Positions 46,241 to 56,486 of a stretch of 64,000 nt of DNA are shown here, one piece after another (the stretch's first letter is position 1; every line of letters begins with the position of its first letter). Source of the stretch: Cephalotus follicularis (lineage: Eukaryota; Streptophyta; Magnoliopsida; Oxalidales; Cephalotaceae); assembly GCA_001972305.1 (NCBI GenBank), contig BDDD01000549.1, positions 1 to 64,000 of the forward strand, in the 5' to 3' direction. The notes under the pieces are model-generated. The model ran no database searches and had not been told where the DNA came from. It was given only the letters and a program-made list of their open reading frames with translations. The position numbers and the translations under genes are program-made.

Positions 46241-47809
46241 GTAAAGACCCTAAGTCTGCAGGAAACACATCCAGAAATTCACTCCCAATCAAAATTTCTT
46301 CAATACTCATACCTTTCTCCTTTCTTTGATCAATCACGTAGGCCAAATATCTTTCGCAGCCCTTCTCTAGATACTTCAGTGCACGAATGAAGGATATAAT
46401 CGGTGTACAAAAACCCTTCTCTCCCTTGAACTGAAACGTTGTTCCATCGGGCAGACAAAAATCCACCGTCTTGTTATAGCAGTCCATGTGAGCACGATGG
46501 GCTGACAACCAATCCATTCCCATAATGACATCAAAGTCACGAATGGGTAAAACAATCAAATCTGCATACAGTGGAACATCCACCATAGACATCTCGAAAC
46601 CCCTATACACAGAATCTTTGCACCTGGAATCTCCAGCAGGTGTACTCACGTCAACCACATACGGCAAAAAGTCAGGTGTCACATCTAAGCATGATGCAAA
46701 ACGTGAGGCAATAAAAGAATGAGATGCTCCATGATCCATCAAGACCCCAGCAGACAAAACCACAAATGTACAAGGTACCTCCAACCACAGAAGTCGACTC
46801 CGGGACTTCTGCTTGAGTGAGAGTGAAAATTCTACCTTTTGCAATACCCTTGCCGGTATCCCTCCGCTGTGATGGCCCTACTGCCACACCGCCACTACTC
46901 CCAAGTCCCGTTGGTACTGTCATCGAACTTTTTGGGAAATCTTTCACGGAATGACCAGGCGCCCCATACCTCAAGCACCATCCATTGTAATTCCAGCAAT
47001 CTTTCTGTTGGTGGCCCACACGACCACAATGAAAACAACCTCCAGATCTAGCATTACTCCCCCAGATGGGAGAACCATGAGAAGCTGTCTGCTGAGATTT
47101 GCTCTTAGACAATTTTTTTGGAGAACCATCGTCTTGCTATTTCAATGATGTTGGCCTAGATTGCATAGGACTCTGTTTATTCTGCTGTGTGCAAGCCCTC
47201 TCCGCTCGGTCTTCACTGGATATGCTCTCAAGTAGTCTTGCTTTCTGAGCGACCTCCACAAAAGTCCCCAGCTCCATAGCCCTGATTCTTGACCGAAGAT
47301 CCGGCCATAGACCCCTCAAAAACCTATGTATCTTTTTCCCATCATCATCCACCAGATAGGGTGAATGTCTAGCTAGCAATGTCATGAGTGGCCTCACCCC
47401 ATAGACGATATACATCAAACTTCAGTTTTTGATCGTCCGTACAGTCCATCACTTCAAAGATTTTCTCTGAATCCTGCAGTCATCTCTCAGCAACGGTAGC
47501 ATCCAACTCACCTCTAAAACTGGGTGGATTCTGTCTCATAACCCTTTCCATATTTCTTCCAAATGAGTTCCCATCTTCACGCGAGCAATGATCAGGAGCC
47601 CCGTGTTATGGCTGAGCTTGCGCATAGTACTGGTGCATCTCCTCCGCATTGGCCACATTAAAGTCCATCTGCTATTGAAAGTAGTCCGCAATAGGGGTCA
47701 TCGGATCTCTCTCATCTTGGGGGACATTCACCCCTTGCGGAACATTCGCTTCCTCGGGGGCATTTGCTCCAGCAGCTCTAGCTCTAGCACATGTTCTCCT
47801 TCTGTCCAT
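46241..47809 (-). pseudogene. Gypsy element D gag and protease, broken
   Basis: Gag starts at 47809 on the minus strand (MDRRRTCARARAAGANAPEE). Stops follow at several places. Capsid traces include IFEVMDCTDDQKLKF, LWGEATHDIA, IHRFLRGLWPDLRSRI and ARLLESISSEDRAE. Zinc knuckle CFHCGRVGHQQKDC follows, then a second motif with changes (CLRYGAPGHSVKDF). The protease shows MDHGASHSFIASRF (D-H-G for D-S-G), VDVSTPAGDS, DVIMGMDWLSAHRAHMDC and SEFLDVFPADL. The RT start is cut by the solo LTR at 46240. Across it, LPSNR-like coding continues for about 20 bp to 42795 and then joins element C gag. Confidence 0.85.
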
Positions 47810-47907
47810 TTGTTCCTATATGGAAAATATGTCATCCGTAATCATCTCAAGGAACATTAGTCAATTGCCAAGGAACTTATGAAGGCTAAGCATATAAATG
47901 GATATAT

Positions 47908-47919
47908 GCTCTGATACCA
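47908..47919 (-). other. Element D primer-binding site
   Basis: Minus-strand TGGTATCAGAGC, a full match to the usual initiator Met tRNA complement, three bases from the LTR. Confidence 0.93.
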
Positions 47920-49214
47920 TGCTGTCACACCCCGTTTTTTTCTATAAACAAAATATAGCAAAGTCAATCAAACACGAATATTCAGCTTATGCAATTCACG
48001 GGAAAATTTAAAACCTTTTCCATTCACATTGTCATTAGCGGAAGCATTATAATACAAGCCGAATATAAAAATGTAACATGCATCCCATACTACGTGTCAC
48101 CAAATACTTAATCCAGAGAAAAAATCCAGGTTAGCTGCCCTCAAACGGAGGGTGATCGTAAAACATTGTCCATCAACGTAAAACGTAAAAACCAAAAGTA
48201 AGGTGTACAACCACCATTTAATACAGAACTGATTCAATACTATCCAAAAGAGTACAAATGCGATAAACAACGTTATTACAAATTGATCCTTGCCCATGCT
48301 GGTCCATATCGGTCCTCCGCATCAATCTATAAAGTAGGGGGTTAGCCTTTGTCCTCACTCGGCTAAGCATAAGAGTAACTTGGGATCAACATTAAAAGCA
48401 TGTCATGTAATGTATGCATAGATGATACAGTACATTAAGGTAATAGTATATATATATATATATATGTATGAAAATACATATGTATTAACAGTACAGTAGT
48501 AACCCGGCCAGGGCTACATCAAACCATCACAGTAGCATCCGAATAGGACTAGTAAACAGTACGTCCACAAAGGGACCAGCAAACAATCAGTCAGTAAGAA
48601 CAACGCCGCCAACCCCTAGCCCCACATCGTACTCTTACTTTGGTCCCGTCTCCGGACAACACGAAGCAATTCAACGGTATAGTACAGTGAGTTACCCAGC
48701 CAACTCCTGGCTCCTATGTCAACCCTACCCCTAGTCATCGCTGGCAATCTCCGCCACGCAACTAGTACGGCGCAATCACAGTCACAAACCAATCACCAAA
48801 CAGTCGCAGTAAACAGTCACAGTCGCAATACAGTAACAGTTTAAGCAATTTTATAAAATAGTCGCTTGAGCAAAATATCAGTTTATTTCAAGTCAATTGA
48901 AAGTCATAAATACTTGAAATCATGCATTTTCATTATATAGAAAATACCTTTAGAGAGTTCACAGTACGGAAATCGCTTTCCCAGTCGTTCAAAAATATGT
49001 ATTTGTCCAATATACATTTTTGTACTAAATAATGATTATTCCACTCATATATGTATTTCTAAAATAATAGACAATTTTAGAAATTAACTACAGTAACTCG
49101 CAGTCAGTTTAACAGTTCAAATGCAATCCATACAAAAGCTCTAATGCACCCTAACTGAAATCGGAAACCTCGCGCGTCATTTAAGCAAGCATTGCCAAAA
49201 CAGTGCCTTAAAGC

Positions 49215-49331
49215 GTCGACATTTACTACTTGGGCGTCGACGCTGTGGGTCCTCTAAGCGTCGAAGCTCAACAATTAGCGTCAACGCTTTCCAGTACCTT
49301 AGGCGTTGATGTTTACTCCTTAGGCGTCGAC
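49215..49331. repeat. Phased GCGTCGACG word array, element D LTR
   Basis: Words begin at 49215, 49236, 49260, 49280, 49305 and 49326. Steps are 21, 24, 20, 25 and 21. Forms include AAGCGTCGACATT, GGGCGTCGACGC and AGGCGTCGACGTT. Confidence 0.9.
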
Positions 49332-50195
49332 GTTATAATGTAAGCCATCGATTGTTTTCATGCGTTAAGTATGAATATCGTGATTTATGGTCCAAAGCGT
49401 CGACGATTTCATGTACAGGTCGTCTTCTTCCTCATGAGATTGCAACCCAGTAAAAATCGAACCCAGATACATGCAAAATGACATGCAATAAAACTAGGAA
49501 ACTGACATGCAATGACAGATTACACATCCAGTAAAACATGGCATCAATTCAGTGATAAAAAATAGTCTAAAGGCCACGCAATCAATGCGTAAACATCACT
49601 GATCAAACACCAAATATTGAACACAAAATACAATTATGGCTTCCCCTGCCTCTGGCTTCAAGTTAGAAACCGAAAGTCCACTACTTTTAGTACTCAATCC
49701 AGTCACTTCAAGCTCCCAGATTCGGTCTGGATGCTCCCAGGTTCGCTCCAACAGTTGCTGTCCAGGCATCAAGCTCTTCCTTGCTCAACAATGGAGTTTG
49801 AGCTTCTCTCTCTCTCTATCTTTTCCGATTTCTTTCACTCTCTGTGTCTCTATCAAAATCTCTAGTTTTCTCCTTCAGTGACAGACGAGAAGGAGGAGAG
49901 GAGCCAACTTTATGCAGTTTAATCTTTTGTCTTCTTTGCATGCACCCACTGTTTTCTTTTCCTCTCTCTCCCGCGCAAACTGGAGTAGCAGGTGTCAAAC
50001 TCTCCTTTCTCCCAGTTCATGCACGCACAGATGCCTCCTATTTTCAGTCCTTCCTTGTCCTCGCAAGTCAGGCGTCACATAGCATGTATTACACGTATCA
50101 AAACGCATGTGAAGGTGCCTGAAGAATGGCATGAACATGCCCCCATGCGACACATTTGCCTGCTGTTAGTGCGTGTCTGGAACACGACACAAAGC

Positions 50196-50289
50196 ATCGA
50201 CGCTCATATTTTGCATTGATGTTTAAGCGTTCACAATTAAACGCATGTTTCTAATGTCAAGGCGTCGATGCTTACATTAAGGCCTCGAC
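50196..50289. repeat. GCATCGACGC / GCGTCGATGC words, upstream array of element D LTR
   Basis: Words begin at about 50196, 50215, 50264 and 50284; steps 19, 49 and 20. The position matches the second array in the related LTRs (2010-2156 and 42160-42283). Confidence 0.8.
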
Positions 50290-51190
50290 GCTTTTGGCCT
50301 AATACAGCGCCGTTTTGTATCAATGCTAGCCTTGAACATTTGTTTAATATTCTTCTTTCAAAATTCAACCACTATAAAAGAGAAAACATCATCAAGGTCA
50401 GGAATTCCATTATTCTCATTAAATCCGGGATAAGATTACATCGGAAATTAAAATATTACATTGTGCGAAATCCTGGGCGTTACAATATCATAATCTGAAA
50501 TCATAGTCTGAAAAACTTTAACATAATTCGAATCTAAAAAAATAATCTGAAATCAAATACTGTTCAAAAAGCTGGCCCAAACATGACCATAACCCTACTG
50601 AAAAACACAAACGGACCAATCTCGTAGATGATCCTCAAACATAGGTGGACACCTCTCATCACACATTTCCCCGATGCTCCTGAAAAGCTACCGCATGGAA
50701 AACAAAATGCGGCTGAGCAAACCTCGGAACGGATAAGAAAAGAAAAACATTAAACGAACTTTTAACAAATATCTGAACTTTAATATCAGAAAATAGCATG
50801 ATTAAATATTCTTTATAATGTAAAGCATAATATTTAAATAAAACAATTATAAAATCTTCATAACTTTTCGAAAAGCATAGTATCATAATTTTTCGAAAAC
50901 ATAAATTCATAATTCATGACTTTATCCGATTTCATAATTCCATAACAGAGATTTGATGTACATATATATAAGTGCAAGGGGTTCGCAAGGCCTACATGCT
51001 CTGACGGAAAGACATGTATGGCACTACACAATCAATCCCAAAATCTGAATCTGAATATGATAATAACTATAGTCGACACATATGCCTCAAATGGATCCAT
51101 ATCCTACCCTCAGGATATATATAAAAAGAGACGCCATAGACCGATCACACCGCCACGGTAGGTGTCATGTCCTCCGTGCCAAAGAACATG

Positions 51191-51208
51191 CCTATGAGAC
51201 CTCATAGG
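51191..51208. other. Altered but still perfect hairpin, LTR A'
   Basis: CCTATGAGACCTCATAGG pairs over 8 bp (CCTATGAG with CTCATAGG). Other copies have CCTATGG with CCATAGG. Both arms differ from the other copies, yet pairing is kept. Confidence 0.65.
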
Positions 51209-51694
51209 TAAGTTTTTCTCTGTATGTTATTATGCTAAAACATTGTTTCATTCTAAAACAATTTAAAACATATCAGATTTTCTAAACTATCTCTGAACAT
51301 ATCTGAAATCATATTCATATATGCATCCGAAAGTTAACATTCTTTCGATGGTTAAAGCCATGTCCATTTAACATATTTTCGTTAGTGAAAATCATGCACA
51401 TATTAAGATAGGTGCCAACGCTTTACGTCAAAAACATGAAAAACAATTGTAGAAAATCAGCTGAAACAATGACTATAATCCCATTATCTTTATATTAATC
51501 TTAAAACAGTGGTATGTAGATTATAAAACATGGCTTTTAAGTTTGTAAACTTCCATATCAATGTATGAACATATGCAACATACAAGTTATATATATGAAT
51601 ATCAACTTTGAAGGTATAATTTTCTGATATCAAGTATCCAAATCTTGTACAAAACATGAAGCAGTGATAAATATATGTTCTACAACATGGTTTT

Positions 51695-52584
51695 TGATGG
51701 AGGAAAAATATACTTATAAAAGCAAGGACACGTGTCCACAGGAGACTTGACCAACTGTCCATGGGGGATTAGAGGCTTATCAGCAAGCCATGCCGAGGAC
51801 CACACTCATGGCAAAGAATGTCCATCTCGGACCAAGAGAAAATGTTCATTATTTATTGAGAACAACACAATGAGACCACAAGTCCGAGAACACTCCTCGG
51901 ACACAAGGCCAAAAGACCACTTTCACGGCGTGAGGGCCGAGGACTCCCTCGGCCCAAGGTATCTCACAGGTGGAGAACAGGAGATACGCTCTCCTGTATA
52001 CAGAAGTGGAGGATCTGATCCTCGGATGAACTTGCACCTGTTCCATCCTCGGAACCATAGCAGAGGTTCTTTTTCCTCTGGAGACACATCATACCCTATA
52101 ATGGAGGATCTAAACCTTATCTACGGGATAAGGGATAATCATTACCAGATTTGTTGGGATTTAAGCTTATCCAAATAAAGAGATAGAATCTCAATCAACA
52201 ACTATAACAAAGGAAAGAAGAGAAAAATCAGGCGGAGATAAGGGAATGTCCGAGATCCTAGGCACTTCCTAGGGGATAACGATCACATCCATTCACACGC
52301 TCATTCAGTTACCAAAAATCCGCTATAAATACAAGTTCAACACACTGAACAAAGGTCAGCAATTTTTACATTAAAGAGAGTACACTATTTCATCTGCACT
52401 GGACTAACTTGAGCGTCGGAGTGTCCCCGGGAGAACAACCTCCTGGGCCTTCACCATTATTGTTACCTTGTGCAGGTGTCCGAGATCAAGTTCTTCCTCC
52501 AGGCATCAGTGACAAGGCGTTTCTCTTAACAAATCAAAGTCCTCCACGTGGGATACTGCTGAGAGAAGGATTTATGTATCAACA
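51695..52584 (+). mobile_element. Solo LTR (family F), TSD GTTTT
   Basis: It starts TGATGGAGGA and ends GTATCAACA, flanked by GTTTT at 51690-51694 and 52585-52589. The length is 890 bp. TATA-like CTATAAATAC at 52323 and the ACTTGAGCGTCGGAGTGTCC block near 52405, a block I recognise from the 3' half of plant gypsy LTRs, read on the plus strand. It contains no coding sequence; the ORF over 51732-52178 lies in U3. Confidence 0.8.
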
Positions 52585-53055
52585 GTTTTCTTACTTCAAA
52601 ACATCATTATAACATGTTAAGCATATATTCCCATGGATAAATAGATTAGAATAATAGCAGAAATTTCTTTCAAATAGGGTTCTAAAATCATGATGAAAAA
52701 TGATTTCTAGCATGTTTTAGTTCAAAGATATGATTTATAACAAAAAAAAAATAATGAAAATTGCAATTTTTGTTCAGAAAGTACCTCAAAATGACACCAA
52801 AATGAAGAAGAACAAAGCTAACAAAGTTGTTGCTTCAGTGAAGAATAATGCAGATGGTTTTGAAAAATAATGCATACACCAGTGATTTTAAAGAGGTAAA
52901 ACGTGTATATTGAATGATGAAATCTGAAGATTAAAGCATTTCCATGAGTAAAAAGCGTCCAGCTAAAAAGGAAATCAGATAACCAACTTAGGGAAAGAAT
53001 CATTCTTTCCAAAAACAAAGCACCGTCCAAACAGATAAGGAAAACTGACTTAAGC

Positions 53056-53201
53056 ATCGATGGTAATGGCAAGGCGTTGCTGCTTAAACCTTTAAAAGCC
53101 AAACACATCGATGTCAATGTGTAGGCATCAACGTGTTTCATCGCAAAGGAACCATGACACCTTAGCGCTAAGGCGTCGACGTTTATGTAGAAGGCATCGA
53201 T
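53056..53201. repeat. GCATCGATG / GCGTCGACG word array, LTR A'
   Basis: Words begin at about 53056, 53075, 53107, 53127, 53175 and 53196; steps 19, 32, 20, 48 and 21. Relatives of this LTR (7222-10330, 15085, 59190) use CAGTCGACTG instead. Confidence 0.82.
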
Positions 53202-53330
53202 GCTTAACACCCAGAAAACAATAATAATGAATTTTTAAAATAAAATCAATCGGTCCAAAAATCATGGCATAAAACAGAAGACATACACATAAAAATAAAC
53301 ATGTAAGCATGGAAATGGGGTATTACATTC

Positions 53331-53723
53331 ATGATTGAGCTTTTTCTAGCTACTAATGTTAGTTCAACTTGGGTTTTGGATTCATGTTGTGGTACTAACA
53401 TTTGTGACTCTTTGCAGGGGCTAAGAGGAGCAAGACATGTAAGAGAGGCTGAAGCATTAGACTTGCGCCTAGGTGATGGATCGTGGATTCACAACCCGGC
53501 AATAGGCATTTTTGAATTTTCTTTTTGTAATGGCCATGTAATTAAACTTGATCCTTGTTACTTTGTAAAGAACCTTGTTAGAAACGTTGTTTCTATTTCT
53601 TATTTGTATAAGATGGGCATGGAGCTCACTTTTTCTACATATGGCTGTAGACTTATGCAGAACGATGTTCTTTTATGTGAGGGACACGTTGACAATGAGA
53701 TCTATGTTTTAAATACAAATTAA
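53331..53723 (+). pseudogene. Copia2 protease, active site altered
   Basis: Open for 130 codons: IELFLATNVSSTWVLDSCCG, then DSLQGLRGARHVREAEALDL, VISYLYKMG-type sequence (VVSISYLYKMGMELTF) and NEIYVLNTN. The expected D-T/S-G reads D-S-C. The first codon is only the first Met after the junction at 53327; the gag that should precede it was lost. Confidence 0.85.
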
Positions 53724-54726
53724 CAAATGGCTTTAACAATTCAAACTGGACAAGCACTAAAAGACAACGAGAGATAAGCGATGTAAACCCTTCATACATG
53801 TGGCATTGTAGATTAGGTAATCCTAGTCTGGGTAGACTAACACGCTTGGTTGAGGATGGTCTTTAGACATACAGGACATGGAGTCCTTTCCAGAGTGTAA
53901 GCCATGTCTTATTGGCAAGATGACCAAATCTCCCTTCTCCGGGGTAGGAGAAAGGGCTGTGGACATACTGGCTCTTGTCCACACCGACATATGCGGACCT
54001 ATGTTTGTCAATGCAATTGGGGGTTTTCCCTACTTCATTACCTTCACCGATGATTTGTCATGGTATTGGTACGTGTTTCTGATGAAACACAAGTCTGAGG
54101 CCTTTGAAAGGTTCAAAGAATTCAGGCTAGAAGTAGAAAAGCAAATGGGTAAACCCATTAAGATCCTCTGGTCGGATCGAGGTGGCGAATACCTTTTTGC
54201 TGAATTCCTAAGTTATCTAAGGGATAACGGAATTCTCTCTCAATGGACACCTCCAGGAACACCACATCATAATGGTGTGTCTGAGCGGAGGAATCAGACT
54301 TTGATGAACATGGTCTTATCCATGATGTCTTTCGCGGATCTTCCTATAACATTATAGGGTTATGCACTGCATGCGGCGGTGTACATCCTAAACCGGATTC
54401 TTTCAAAATCTATCCCCTCCACTCCGTGCGAGGTGTACATTGGGAGGAAACCCAGTGTAAATCATTTGACGGTTTGGGGCTATCTAGTTTATGTTAGAAG
54501 GGCGGAACCTTATACGCTGGAGGCAAGAGCGGATCGTTGTTGGTTTGTGGGATATCCTAAGGAGAGCATAGGATATTACTTTTCCGATCCTAGCGAACGA
54601 AAGACTTTCGTTTCGCGTACTGCCAAATTCCTAGAGAAGGAATACCTTCTTGCAGGGAGCAGTAGGAGCAAGGTGGAATTGAGAGAGTTATCACTTGGTG
54701 AGACCCATAGGATGAGGAGGAATTAG
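53724..54726 (+). pseudogene. Copia2 integrase, triad intact but frames broken
   Basis: The pre-integrase part (53740-53877) has several frame changes. From 53878: MESFPECKPCLIGKMTKSPF, VHTDICGP, FTDDLSWYWYVF, ILWSDRGGEY and GTPHHNGVSERRNQTLMNM, so the D, D, E residues are all present. A stop at 54357 (TAG where copia1 has TGG, Trp, in SFWGYA) separates it from MYILNRILSKSIPSTPCEVY, VWGYLVYVRRAEP and CWFVGYPKES. Ends at a frameshift near 54726. Confidence 0.88.
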
Positions 54727-55754
54727 AGGTTCAACCCTCTACAGACACAGTTGGGGAAGGTTCCCAACCTGAGAGTGGATCTCAGTTAGGCGCTCCTTTA
54801 ACGAGGAGATCAGGCAGAGTTCCAGTACCTCCTAAGAGATATGGCTTTCTCATTGAGGACACTGAGGAGCTCAACGACATCAATGATGACAACCCTGTCA
54901 GCTACGAGGAGGCAGTGAAGAGCATTGAATCCGGAGCATGGCTAAAGGCCATGAAATCAGAGATGGACTCCATGGAGGCTAACAAATTATGGAACTTGGT
55001 CAATGCACCTGAGGGTATTAACCCTATTTTTTGCAAATTGATCTTCGAGAGGAATATTGGCGCTTATGGTAAGATAGAGACTTATAATACGAGATTGGTC
55101 GTGAAAACGTATAGGCAAAGACACAGAGTCGACTATACTGATACTTTCTCACCAGTCGCTATGCTTAACTCCATCCAGATATTGCTTGCTATTGCCGCTC
55201 ATTACGATTATGAGCTATGGCAAATGGATGTCAAGACAGCATTCTTGAACGGCTTTCTTGAAGAGGACATTTATATGTCCCAACCCGAGGGGTTTGCATC
55301 CATGGAGCATCCACAGAGAGTGTGTAAGCTCCAAAGGTTGATCTACGGCCTTAAGAAAGCGTCCCATAGTTGGAACATCCGTTTTGACGAGACTGTTAAG
55401 ACTTTTGATTTCATCAAAAATGTGGATGAGCCTTGTGTCTACCAAAAACGGGATGGTGCGAACATCATGTTCTTGGTACTATACGTGGATGACATACTAA
55501 TCATAGGGAATGATGTGGCTATGTTACAGTCCGTTAAAGTATTGTTATCCAAGAACTTCTCCATGAAGGATTTGGGTGAGTCATCCTATATTTTGGGTAT
55601 AAAGATCTATAGAGATAGATCTAATAGGTTGCTGGGACTCTCCCAAAGCCAGTACTTCAGCAAGGTGCTGAAACGGTATGGCCTTGAGAATTCCAAGCGG
55701 AGCCTTCTTCCGATTGCCCAGGGAATTCACCTCTCTAAGAGGATGCCTCCATAG
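54727..55754 (+). pseudogene. Copia2 reverse transcriptase, long open frame
   Basis: After a linker, an open frame of 279 codons (54915-55754) covers nearly the whole RT: SGAWLKAMKSEMDSMEANKL, DTFSPVAMLNSIQILLAIAA, WQMDVKTAFLNGFLEEDIYM, LIYGLKKASHSWNIRFDE, VLYVDDILIIGNDVAM and LSKNFSMKDLGESSYILGIK. YVDD is intact. It stops at a TAG inside LSKRMPP. This is the best preserved coding segment in the window and is useful for placing the family (Angela-like, inferred). Confidence 0.92.
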
Positions 55755-56463
55755 ACAAATGAGGAAAGGATTCATATGAGTAGGTACCCATATGCTTCGA
55801 TAGTTGGCTCTATCATGTACGCCATGCTGTGTACTAGACCTGATGTCACCTATGCCTTGGGTATGGCTAGTCGATTTCAGTCTGATCCAGGTAAGAAACA
55901 TTGGGAGGCAGTCAAAGAGGTTCTCCAATACCTAAGAAGGACTCAAGATACCTTCTTGGTCTATGGAGGAGACAGTGAGTTGAAATTAGAGGGCTTTACA
56001 TACTCTAGTTTCAATAGTGATCCGGATGATCACAAATCTGTGTCAGGATATGTCTTTATCTTAAACGGAGGTGCTATGAGCTGGAGGAGTTCTAACCAAG
56101 AGACTACTGCTGACTCCATCACATAAGTGGAATATGTTGCAGCCTTAGATGTCGCTAAGGAAGTTGTTTGGATGCGAAAGTTCATTGCTGAACTTCATGT
56201 GGTTCCAACCATTGAACGTCCAGTTGTGGTATACTGTGACAACAATGGGGCAGTTAAACAAGCCAAAGAACCCCGGTCTCATCATCGCTCCAAGCACAAA
56301 TAGCGACGGTATCACCTGATTAGAGAAATCTTCAAAAAAGGAGACATTACCCTTGAGAGAGTTGCCACAGAGGCAAACTTAGCCGACCCACTGACCAAGG
56401 CCTTGAGCAGCACTGTTTTAGAGAGACATCGGAGTGCCATGGGCATAAGCTATTGGTCATCGT
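55755..56463 (+). pseudogene. Copia2 RNase H region
   Basis: Directly after the TAG: YASIVGSIMYAMLCTRPDV, ASRFQSDPGKKHWEAVKEVL, LEGFTYSSFNSDPDDHKSVS, a stop after TADSIT, then VEYVAALDVAKEVVWM, VVVYCDNNGAVKQAKEP, a stop after RSKHK, and ANLADPLTKALSS. The end is about 20 bp before the 3' LTR, where GTAGGAGA is a possible PPT. Confidence 0.9.
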
Positions 56464-56486
56464 AGCTATAGCGCCATGTAGGAGAT

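Larger units (their letters stand above)
47923..50484 (-). mobile_element. Element D 5' LTR (family B)
   Basis: It starts TGTCACACCCCG next to the PBS and ends TGGGCGTTACA. The length is 2562 bp. It aligns with the LTR fragment at 1-2334 but carries GCGTCGACG words (49215-49331, 49397-49405, 50196-50289) where that copy has CAGTCGACTG words. Confidence 0.93.
50485..53327 (-). mobile_element. Family A-like LTR (copy A'), left end missing
   Basis: The parts are 50485-51694 and 52590-53327. It contains GCGGCTGAGCAAACCTCGG (50710) and the conserved CCGTGCC...CCTATGAG block (51176-51208), and ends GGGGTATTACA. Its first ~35 bp (the TGTAAC end) are absent: the sequence starts at ATATCATAATCTGA, directly after the element D LTR. 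It sits in copia2, which resumes at 53328 (TTCATGATTGAGC). Confidence 0.8.

Noticed and set aside
53878..55754. An active copia polyprotein in copia2
   Set aside because: RT is open and the integrase triad is present, but gag is gone, the protease site is altered and stops occur at 54357, 54721-54726, 55754, 56124 and in RNase H.
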